Assembly (NCBI GenBank): GCA_003542015.1
Contig: DPLL01000086.1
Coordinates: forward strand, 29,248 to 35,023
Direction of reading: 5' to 3'
Source: Microcoleaceae cyanobacterium UBA9251
Lineage (GTDB): Bacteria; Cyanobacteriota; Cyanobacteriia; Cyanobacteriales; Microcoleaceae
Length of the DNA stretch: 5,776 nucleotides
The position numbers and the translations under genes were made by a program. The first letter of the stretch is position 1. Every line of letters starts with the position of its first letter. The notes under the pieces were generated by a model. The model had not been told where the DNA came from. It searched no databases and saw nothing but the letters and a program-made list of their open reading frames with translations. Of the stretch, positions 1-5,010 are shown piece after piece.

Positions 1-58
1 GAGTCTTAATATCAAGTCGCCATATGTTATTATTCTCAGAAATCCGACTCATCTATTC

Positions 59-63
59 AGGAG
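59..63 (+). promoter_or_regulatory. Probable ribosome binding site of urtA
   Basis: AGGAG matches the Shine-Dalgarno core, but the spacing to the ATG at 77 is 13 bases, longer than the usual 5-9, with an A-rich stretch between. No other in-frame start fits better, because the Tat-like signal peptide begins directly at this ATG. No NtcA-type GTA-N8-TAC box is visible in bases 1-76, so the promoter is probably upstream of the window. Confidence 0.5.
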
Positions 64-76
64 TAACAAAAAAAGA

Positions 77-1402
77 ATGGCAAAGCGATTCGATCGGCGG
101 AAATTTCTGTTATACGGTTCTGCTACCCTGACATCAAGTCTATTTCTAAAAGCTTGTAGAACTCCCACCCCAACAGCAACGCCCTCAGCTTCTCCTTCTC
201 CAACAGCAACAGCAGCAGCATCACCAGCAGCAAGCAGCGGAAACACCATCAAAGTAGGCATTTTGCACTCATTGAGTGGCACAATGTCAATTAGCGAAAA
301 AAGCGTTGTCGATGCCGAAAAATTAGCGATCGAAGAAATCAATAAAGCAGGCGGCGTCTTAGGAAAACAGATAGAAGCAATCGTAGAAGACGGCAACTCT
401 GACTGGCCAACTTTTGCCGAAAAAGCCAAAAAATTGATCGATCAAGACAAAGTTGTCACCGTTTTTGGCTGCTGGACTTCAGCAAGTCGCAAAGCAGTAT
501 TACCAGTATTTGAAGAAAAAAATCATATGCTCTGGTATCCCGTACAATACGAGGGTCAAGAGTGTTCAAAAAACATCTTTTATACCGGGGCAGCACCGAA
601 CCAACAAATCGAACCAGCAGTTGACTGGCTGCTAGAAAATAAAGGTAAAAAATTCTTCTTAATCGGGTCAGACTACGTGTTTCCCCGCACAGCGAATACC
701 ATTATTAAGGCACAGCTAGCCGCCAAAGGTGGCGAATTAGTTGGGGAAGACTATATTCCTTTAGGCGGTACAGAAGTGACGCCAATTATTACTAAAATCA
801 AAGCAGCTTTGCCAGACGGTGGCGTCATCTTCAATTCCCTGAATGGTGACAGTAACGTAGCATTTTTTAAACAGTTGCAGGGCGCAGGTTTAGGGCCGGA
901 TAAATATCCGTCAATGTCGGTCAGTATTGCCGAAGAAGAAGTAAAGGCGATCGGTGTAGAATACCTCAAAGGTCACTACGCGGCCTGGAATTACTTTATG
1001 ACTGTGGAATCTCCCGCCAATACAAAATTTGTCGAAGATTTCAAGGCTAAATACGGCAAAGATAGAGTGACAAACGACCCGATGGAAGCAGCTTATATCA
1101 TGGTTTACCTGTGGAAGCAAGCCGTAGAAAAAGCCGGGGTAGCCGACGATTTAGAGAAAGTGCGGGCAGCAGCTTTGGGTCAAACTTTTGACGCGCCCGG
1201 TGGCCAAGTTACGCTGGAAGTTAACCATCACCTCTCTAAATTTGTGCGGTTGGGCGAAGTCAGAGAAGACGGTTTGTTTAACATAGCTTTTGCTACACCA
1301 GAAGCAGTGAAACCGCAACCTTGGAATCAGTTTGTCGAAGAAACTAAGGGCTTTTCTTGCGATTGGTCAGACCCCGCAAAAGGCGGCAAATTCAAAGCTT
1401 GA
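77..1402 (+). CDS. urtA: Urea ABC transporter, urea-binding lipoprotein UrtA
   Basis: This is the periplasmic urea-binding subunit of the UrtABCDE high-affinity urea importer, a branched-chain-amino-acid-type (HAAT family) binding protein. The 441 residues start with a signal peptide that has a twin-arginine-like motif (DRRKFLL, residues 6-12), a hydrophobic stretch and a lipobox-like LKAC ending at Cys27. Together these suggest a lipid-anchored, possibly Tat-exported protein. A Pro/Thr/Ala/Ser-rich linker (about residues 28-55) follows. The binding-protein fold then begins at IKVGILHSLSGTMSISE (about 58-74) and continues through the UrtA-type segments VTVFGCWTSASRK, NHMLWYPVQYEGQE and IGSDYVFPRT. 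These segments point to urea rather than amino acids. LivK (amino acids) and FmdD (amides) are the alternatives, made unlikely by the neighbouring urtB, urtC and urtD. The length is normal for cyanobacterial UrtA. A 364-base repeat-rich gap separates it from urtB. Confidence 0.95.
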   Translation: MAKRFDRRKFLLYGSATLTSSLFLKACRTPTPTATPSASPSPTATAAASPAASSGNTIKVGILHSLSGTMSISEKSVVDAEKLAIEEINKAGGVLGKQIEAIVEDGNSDWPTFAEKAKKLIDQDKVVTVFGCWTSASRKAVLPVFEEKNHMLWYPVQYEGQECSKNIFYTGAAPNQQIEPAVDWLLENKGKKFFLIGSDYVFPRTANTIIKAQLAAKGGELVGEDYIPLGGTEVTPIITKIKAALPDGGVIFNSLNGDSNVAFFKQLQGAGLGPDKYPSMSVSIAEEEVKAIGVEYLKGHYAAWNYFMTVESPANTKFVEDFKAKYGKDRVTNDPMEAAYIMVYLWKQAVEKAGVADDLEKVRAAALGQTFDAPGGQVTLEVNHHLSKFVRLGEVREDGLFNIAFATPEAVKPQPWNQFVEETKGFSCDWSDPAKGGKFKA

Positions 1403-1446
1403 TAAGTTGAACGATAGTGAAAGCCAACACTGATTAATATCAAATT

Positions 1447-1545
1447 CATTAGGATCGGAATTATTCATCTCTCTCATCTCTGACTCTGCGCGCTCTGGGT
1501 CCTCTGTGGTTTAATCATTCCGATTCAGCCCGAATTGATCTAATG
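1447..1545. repeat. Loose inverted-repeat element downstream of urtA
   Basis: CATTAG at 1447-1452 is complementary to CTAATG at 1540-1545, and ATCGGAAT at 1454-1461 to ATTCCGAT at 1517-1524. The outer pair extends to CATTAG(G)ATC / GATCTAATG with a one-base bulge. The element is about 99 bases with a pyrimidine-rich middle. It may be a decayed MITE or an intergenic structured repeat. The arms are short, so chance is possible. Confidence 0.35.
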
Positions 1546-1565
1546 AGATGTTTGATTTCGTTTCC

Positions 1566-1614
1566 CAACCCAACCTACATTATTAACTAAGTTTTTATGA
1601 TGTAGGTTGGGTTG
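1566..1614. repeat. 15-bp perfect inverted repeat (CAACCCAACCTACAT family)
   Basis: The left arm 1566-1580 is perfectly complementary to the right arm 1600-1614 (ATGTAGGTTGGGTTG), with a 19-base loop. Both arms are copies, in opposite orientation, of the GTAGGTTGGGTT interspersed repeat familiar from cyanobacterial intergenic regions. No T-tract follows the second arm, so it is better read as two repeat copies facing each other than as a terminator. Confidence 0.75.
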
Positions 1615-1634
1615 AATGATCGGGAAACCCAACA
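1602..1634 (+). repeat. Interspersed repeat GTAGGTTGGGTT...AACCCAACA
   Basis: This unit has the form GTAGGTTGGGTT, a 12-base spacer, then AACCCAACA. Internally GTTGGGTT (1606-1613) can pair with AACCCAAC (1626-1633). An inverted partner lies at 1714-1743, and a partial copy at 1564-1580 shares its left end. The unit matches a type of dispersed repeat I recognise from cyanobacterial genomes. Its function is unknown. Confidence 0.65.
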
Positions 1635-1665
1635 TTCATTAGACTTCTCCAGAAAAGCAAACTTT

Positions 1666-1686
1666 GAACAGGCAGGATGCCTGTTC
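1666..1686. repeat. 9-bp hairpin GAACAGGCA-GGA-TGCCTGTTC
   Basis: GAACAGGCA (1666-1674) and TGCCTGTTC (1678-1686) are perfect reverse complements around a 3-base loop, a very stable small hairpin. The sequence resembles a widely dispersed cyanobacterial palindromic repeat (AACAGGC...GCCTGTTCCAC). It contains the ATG at 1677, which would be the start of the longest possible urtB frame. That argues against that start. Confidence 0.7.
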
Positions 1687-1713
1687 CACTATTGGATAAG
1701 TCTATTAATCAGA

Positions 1714-1743
1714 TGTTGGGTTTTCTTCCTCAACCCAACCTAC
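1714..1743 (-). repeat. Interspersed repeat, inverted copy (TGTTGGGTT...AACCCAACCTAC)
   Basis: This is the reverse-complement copy of the unit at 1602-1634. GTTGGGTT (1715-1722) can pair with AACCCAAC (1732-1739) across a 9-base loop. Read on the minus strand it is GTAGGTTGGGTTGAGG...AACCCAACA. It ends 11 bases before the urtB ribosome binding site, so it sits in the 5' leader of any urtB transcript that starts upstream, and it could pair with the copy at 1602-1634. Confidence 0.65.
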
Positions 1744-1754
1744 GCTATCAATTC

Positions 1755-1760
1755 AGAGGA
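1755..1760 (+). promoter_or_regulatory. Ribosome binding site that sets the urtB start
   Basis: AGAGGA is followed by six A bases and then GTG at 1767, which is optimal Shine-Dalgarno spacing. It decides in favour of the GTG start over the upstream in-frame ATG at 1677, which has no comparable site and lies inside a hairpin repeat. Confidence 0.75.
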
Positions 1761-1766
1761 AAAAAA

Positions 1767-2921
1767 GTGGCGATACTCGACGGTTTATTTAATGGGATTA
1801 GCATCGGCGCTGTTTTGCTAATTGCCGCCCTGGGATTAGCCATTATTTTCGGGCTGATGGGCGTAATTAATATGGCTCACGGCGAGTTAATGATGCTGGG
1901 TGCTTATACAACTTTTGTAGTGCAAAATGTCTTCAAAGGTATCGGAGGATTTGCTTTTGAAACCTATATTCTTTTTGCCATACCTTTAGCTTTTTTAGTG
2001 GCTGCACTGGTAGGATTAATTCTCGAACGCGGAGTCATTCGCTATCTTTACGGGCGGCCCCTAGAAACTTTGTTAGCAACTTGGGGCGTAAGTTTAATTT
2101 TACAGCAGTTTGTCCGCAGCGTGAGTTGGGCGCTGGTACTTGGGATTGCGGTGTTTTGTTTACTGTTTTTTGGCGGTTTGCAGGTGCTGAAACGTCGCCC
2201 AGATTTCGAGCAAGTTCGCAAGGGAATTATCGCGATTATTTTGCCTCTTTCTGTGGCTATTTCTTGGGCAGCGATCGCATTTTTAGGGACTACTTACCAG
2301 CTAGCAGTAACTCAACCTTGGTTTGGCGCTCAAAATGTCGATGTGACAGCGCCTGCTTGGCTGCGGGGCGGCATACCGCTAGGCAATTTTCAGTTACCTT
2401 ATGCTCGACTTTTTATTATTGTATTAACGGCGCTTTGTTTGGCAGGAATTTACTTGTTTTTGCAGAAGTCTGTGTGGGGACTTCGGATTCGCTCTGTGAC
2501 GCAAAATCGCAGCATGAGCGCTTGTTTGGGCATTCCTACTGAGCAAGTAGACGCGCTGACTTTTGCTTTGGGTTCTGGGTTGGCTGGTGTTGCTGGATGC
2601 GCGATTAGTTTGCTCGGTTCTGTCGGGCCAAATACCGGGCAGAATTATGTGGTGGATACTTTTATGGTTGTGGTTGTGGGCGGTGTTGGTAAGATTATGG
2701 GGAGTGTAGTTGCTGCGATCGCGATCGGCACTGCAAATTACCTCATCGGTTCAGGAACCTTAGCATTAATGCTAGCTCCTGTCAAGCCTTTAGCTGATTT
2801 CTTCACTTTTTTCGCCACAACCAGCATGGCAAAAGTTATGGTATTTGCCTTAATTATGGCTTTTCTGCAAGTGCGGCCGGGAGGGATTTTCCCACAAAAA
2901 GGACGCACAGTAGAAAATTAA
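1767..2921 (+). CDS. urtB: Urea ABC transporter permease UrtB
   Basis: This is one of the two membrane subunits that form the urea channel with UrtC, a LivH-type permease. From GTG 1767 the protein has 384 residues. The frame is open back to ATG 1677, but the 30 extra residues would be translated from intergenic repeats. The family core begins right after the GTG with LDGLFNGISIGAVLL, then FGLMGVINMAHGELMMLGAY (residues 28-47). Also visible are LLATWGVSLILQQFVRS (102-118), FGAQNVDVTAPAWL (186-199), and the cytoplasmic loop GLRIRSVTQNRSMSACLGIP (238-257), expected to contact the ATPases. Hydrophobic segments run throughout, and the C-terminus ends GGIFPQKGRT. Residues about 119-185 are an extra segment with two hydrophobic stretches that shorter LivH/UrtB proteins lack. 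I recall the same segment in other cyanobacterial UrtB proteins. The stop lies 27 bases before urtC. Confidence 0.94.
   Translation: MAILDGLFNGISIGAVLLIAALGLAIIFGLMGVINMAHGELMMLGAYTTFVVQNVFKGIGGFAFETYILFAIPLAFLVAALVGLILERGVIRYLYGRPLETLLATWGVSLILQQFVRSVSWALVLGIAVFCLLFFGGLQVLKRRPDFEQVRKGIIAIILPLSVAISWAAIAFLGTTYQLAVTQPWFGAQNVDVTAPAWLRGGIPLGNFQLPYARLFIIVLTALCLAGIYLFLQKSVWGLRIRSVTQNRSMSACLGIPTEQVDALTFALGSGLAGVAGCAISLLGSVGPNTGQNYVVDTFMVVVVGGVGKIMGSVVAAIAIGTANYLIGSGTLALMLAPVKPLADFFTFFATTSMAKVMVFALIMAFLQVRPGGIFPQKGRTVEN
2271..2278. repeat. HIP1 octamer GCGATCGC
   Basis: This is the palindromic HIP1 octamer, strongly over-represented in many cyanobacterial genomes. Here it lies inside urtB and encodes part of A-I-A without disturbing the protein. 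Confidence 0.8.
2715..2722. repeat. HIP1 octamer GCGATCGC
   Basis: Second HIP1 palindrome in urtB. It overlaps a further partial copy (GCGATCGG, 2721-2728), so the local sequence is a GCGATC tandem. Confidence 0.8.
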
Positions 2922-2948
2922 ATTGTATTAATAAAAAAAACACAAACC

Positions 2949-4091
2949 ATGAAGAATTCAACTCGAAAGGCATGGCTAAAAGAAGGGGCGATTGTGGGGG
3001 CGATCGCACTCATATTCATATTACTCATCCCCGGAATACTTCCCGACGTTCGCCTCAACCAACTAGGGCGATTTCTAGCCCTAGCAATTGCAGCACTCGG
3101 CATTGATTTAATCTGGGGATACACAGGTTTACTCAGTCTCGGACACGGCGTATTTTTTGCCCTTGGCGGCTACGCATTTGCCATGCACCTAAAACTGCAA
3201 ATCCCCCCAACCGCCAGCAGTCAATTGCCGGAATTTATGAACCTTTACGGAGTAACCGAACTACCCTGGTTTTGGCAACCATTTTATTCATTTCCCTTCT
3301 CAGCGGCAGCAGTAATTCTCATCCCCGGCTTACTGGGTGCAATCTTGGGTTACTTAGTATTCCGCAATCGAATTCGAGGCGTTTACTTTTCAATTCTCAC
3401 CCAAGCAGCAACCATAGTATTTTTCAACTTTTTTAACGGTCAACAAAAACTGATTAACGGCACCAACGGTTTAACAGACTTTAAAACCCTGTTCGGAGTC
3501 ACAGTAAATAACCGAGATACCCAATATATTTTCTACATTCTCACCATACTATTTCTAGCCGCCACTTACGCCCTTTGCCGATGGCTGACAAGCGGGCGTT
3601 TTGGTCGCTTGCTAATCGCAATTCGCGACGACGAAATCCGCCTCCGTTTCTCAGGTTACAATCCCACAGGATTTAAAGTTTTAGTATTTGCAATTTCTGC
3701 GGGAATGGCGGGAATTGCAGGCGCTTTATATACTGTACAAACGGGAATAATTTCGCCAAAAGCAATGGATATTGCCTTTTCAATCGAAATGGTAATTTGG
3801 GTAGCAGTAGGAGGTCGCGCCACATTATCAGGAGCAGTATTAGGAACACTTCTAGTCAACTTTGGCAAAAGTTTCTTGAGCGAACAATTCCCCGAAGTCT
3901 GGCTATTTTTCCAAGGCGCGCTATTCTTAATAGTAGTGACAGTGCTGCCCGACGGCTTAGTCGGATGGCTCCAACAACAAGGCTTTCACCAAATCCGCCA
4001 ATTATTCAGAAAACCCAGGTACGTATCTACCTACCCCAGCCTCGAACAAGACCCCGAACTGCTCCACGAAAAAGAAGAACTTGAAAAATGA
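2949..4091 (+). CDS. urtC: Urea ABC transporter permease UrtC
   Basis: This is the second membrane subunit of the urea importer, a LivM-type permease that pairs with UrtB. The protein has 380 residues. It starts with a short basic N-terminus and a hydrophobic segment (about 13-32). The LivM/UrtC hallmark GYTGLLSLGHGVFFALGGY follows at 57-75. Further family blocks are RNRIRGVYFSILTQA (139-153), NGTNGLTDF (170-178) and the cytoplasmic coupling loop GRFGRLLIAIRDDEIRLRFSGYNP (about 216-239). LFFQGALFLIVVTVLPDGLVG follows near the end. A charged tail (about 350-380) ends HEKEELEK. No good Shine-Dalgarno sequence precedes ATG 2949, only A-rich sequence, so translation may depend on readthrough from urtB 27 bases upstream. 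The coding strand is C-rich and G-poor relative to urtB and urtD, as seen in CTC/CTA leucine and ATC/CCC use. Confidence 0.95.
   Translation: MKNSTRKAWLKEGAIVGAIALIFILLIPGILPDVRLNQLGRFLALAIAALGIDLIWGYTGLLSLGHGVFFALGGYAFAMHLKLQIPPTASSQLPEFMNLYGVTELPWFWQPFYSFPFSAAAVILIPGLLGAILGYLVFRNRIRGVYFSILTQAATIVFFNFFNGQQKLINGTNGLTDFKTLFGVTVNNRDTQYIFYILTILFLAATYALCRWLTSGRFGRLLIAIRDDEIRLRFSGYNPTGFKVLVFAISAGMAGIAGALYTVQTGIISPKAMDIAFSIEMVIWVAVGGRATLSGAVLGTLLVNFGKSFLSEQFPEVWLFFQGALFLIVVTVLPDGLVGWLQQQGFHQIRQLFRKPRYVSTYPSLEQDPELLHEKEELEK
3000..3007. repeat. HIP1 octamer GCGATCGC
   Basis: Third HIP1 palindrome of the window, near the 5' end of urtC, overlapping the codons for A-I-A in its first membrane segment. 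Confidence 0.8.
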
Positions 4092-4098
4092 TCGTGTC

Positions 4099-4188
4099 AG
4101 GACTTATGCACTCTAGACAGTGTTGCAAGAGTTTGAGATTCTTCGTTTCACTCAGAATGACATAATTACGTCCAAATGCGTAAGTCTT
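4099..4188. mobile_element. MITE-like inverted-repeat element between urtC and the AIM24-family gene
   Basis: The ends are imperfect inverted repeats: GACTTATGCA (4101-4110) pairs with TGCGTAAGTC (4177-4186) over ten positions with one T-G wobble, and AGG/CTT outside extends the match by one wobble and one A-T pair. The ~90-base size, lack of coding capacity and end sequence resemble non-autonomous elements with GGACTTACGCA ends that I recall from cyanobacterial genomes. The middle contains AGATTCTTCGTTTCACTCAG, continuing AATGACA (4136-4162), which resembles another commonly dispersed intergenic sequence. No clear target-site duplication is visible. It fills most of the 132-base gap after urtC, starting 8 bases past the stop. 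Family assignment is from memory only. Confidence 0.55.
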
Positions 4189-4211
4189 ATATGTTAAACT
4201 TTATCTAAATT

Positions 4212-4217
4212 TAGAGG
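4212..4217 (+). promoter_or_regulatory. Ribosome binding site of the AIM24-family gene
   Basis: TAGAGG lies six bases before ATG 4224. This good spacing supports independent translation initiation of the gene and fixes its start. Confidence 0.65.
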
Positions 4218-4223
4218 CAAAAC

Positions 4224-4952
4224 ATGGCAGATATTATTGACTACAAAATCTACGGCGACGACTTGCAACTCATTGAAATTGAACTTGACCCTCAAGAAGG
4301 TGTCAGGGCTGAAGCCGGCACCATGACATATATGGAAGGTGGCATAGAAATGCAAACTTCTACAGGCGGCGGCTTATTTAAAGGCTTCAAACGGATGTTT
4401 ACCGGGGCTGGTTTCTTCATCACGACATTTGTAAATGGCGGAAGAACCAAAGCGCGAGTAGCTTTTGCAGCTCCCTATCCAGGTAAAGTAATTCCCCTCG
4501 ATTTAGGCAAACTTGGCGGTGAATTTTTATGTCAGAAAGACTCATTTCTCTGTGCAGCTAATGGCATTGAAATTGAGGTTGCATTTACCAAACGACTCGG
4601 AGCCGGTTTCTTTGGTGGAGAAGGCTTTATTCTGCAAAAATTGCAGGGTGACGGGCTAGCTTTTGTCCACGCCGGCGGAACAATAGTTGAGAAAAATTTA
4701 GGAGTTGGTGAAGTGTTGCGAGTAGACACGGGCTGTTTGGTAGCTTTTGCTCCTACAGTGGACTACGATATTCAGTTTGTCGGCGGGTTTAAAAATGCTT
4801 TATTTGGAGGTGAAGGCTTGTTTTTGGCTAAGATGACTGGGCCTGGTAAAGTATACATTCAAAGTTTGCCACTCTCGAAGTTAGCTGAGCGGATTCTGGC
4901 TGTCGCTCCACCTCCAATGTCGAGCAGTTCTAGCAGTTTTAGTTTAGAGTAA
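4224..4952 (+). CDS. AIM24 / TIGR00266 family protein
   Basis: This 242-residue protein resembles the AIM24 (TIGR00266) family, whose yeast namesake is a mitochondrial inner-membrane biogenesis factor. The bacterial members have no firmly established biochemical role. Supporting blocks are VRAEAGTMTYMEGGIEMQT (27-45), FKGFKRMFTGAGFFITTF (around 53-70), GFFGGEGFILQKLQGDGLAF, LRVDTGCLVAF (165-175), NALFGGEGLFLAKMTGPGKVYIQSLP and the usual length of 220-260. The repeated Gly-rich beta-strand pattern (GxGxF, GGEGL/F) fits the beta-sandwich fold of the family. There is no signal peptide and no clear membrane helix, so it is probably cytoplasmic or peripheral. The C-terminus is a Pro/Ser tail (PPPMSSSSSSFS) where relatives often have Gly-rich tails. 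It sits inside the urt operon, in the same direction, between urtC and urtD. A urea-related role is not shown by the sequence. Confidence 0.85.
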   Translation: MADIIDYKIYGDDLQLIEIELDPQEGVRAEAGTMTYMEGGIEMQTSTGGGLFKGFKRMFTGAGFFITTFVNGGRTKARVAFAAPYPGKVIPLDLGKLGGEFLCQKDSFLCAANGIEIEVAFTKRLGAGFFGGEGFILQKLQGDGLAFVHAGGTIVEKNLGVGEVLRVDTGCLVAFAPTVDYDIQFVGGFKNALFGGEGLFLAKMTGPGKVYIQSLPLSKLAERILAVAPPPMSSSSSSFSLE

Positions 4953-4984
4953 ATACCCAGCATAAAGTAGGGGTATCGGTTTTT
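4953..4984 (+). terminator. Weak hairpin plus T-tract between the AIM24-family gene and urtD
   Basis: ATACCC (4953-4958) is complementary to GGGTAT (4971-4976) with a 12-base loop, followed by CGG and five T bases (4980-4984). The form is that of an intrinsic terminator, but the stem is only 6 bp, so it would at most attenuate transcription into urtD. Chance is possible. Confidence 0.3.
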
Positions 4985-5010
4985 GTCCATTAGTGAGTTA
5001 ATTGCTAATT

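Larger units (their letters stand above)
1403..1766. other. Gene-free, repeat-rich spacer between urtA and urtB
   Basis: This 364-base stretch contains no convincing gene. It holds several inverted repeats listed separately: a loose one at 1447-1545, a 15-bp stem at 1566-1614, an AACCCAAC-type hairpin at 1606-1633, a 9-bp hairpin at 1666-1686 and another AACCCAAC-type hairpin at 1715-1739. The motif CTCTGCGCGCTCTGGG followed by CCTCTGTGGTTTAA (about 1485-1514) resembles a degenerate repeat often seen between genes in cyanobacteria. No hairpin is followed by a clear T-tract, so no intrinsic terminator for urtA can be assigned. Such a spacer could separate urtA expression from that of the rest of the operon, but this is inference. 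Confidence 0.7.

Noticed and set aside
1..76. NtcA-binding site (GTA-N8-TAC) for nitrogen control of urtA
   Set aside because: No such pair is present in these bases. Control by NtcA is known for urt genes in Anabaena, but any site here would lie upstream of the window.
49..429. Open frame on the minus strand across the start of urtA
   Set aside because: It is the antisense of the repetitive P/T/A/S linker and binding domain of urtA. Its protein is low-complexity and it has no family resemblance.
1566..1614. 15-bp stem as an intrinsic terminator of urtA
   Set aside because: No T-tract follows either arm on the + strand, and both arms are copies of a dispersed repeat. Facing repeat copies are the simpler reading.
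1403..1766. CRISPR array in the repeat-rich spacer
   Set aside because: The repeats are in both orientations, irregularly spaced and unequal, without uniform spacers or nearby cas genes.
1612..1821. Small + strand open frame overlapping the urtB start
   Set aside because: It is translated from the interspersed repeats and then from urtB in another frame. The protein resembles nothing and urtB fully explains the downstream part.
2081..2542. 153-codon + strand open frame inside urtB
   Set aside because: It is an alternate frame of a clearly conserved membrane protein and has no recognisable domain or ribosome binding site of note.
4160..4205. Promoter for the AIM24-family gene at the end of the MITE-like element
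   Set aside because: TATATG (4188-4193) and TAAACT (4195-4200) are possible -10 boxes, but no reasonable -35 box is at the right distance, so I do not call it a feature.
4532..4729. Minus-strand open frame within the AIM24-family gene
   Set aside because: It is a shadow of the conserved + strand gene. The predicted peptide is low-complexity with no known motif.
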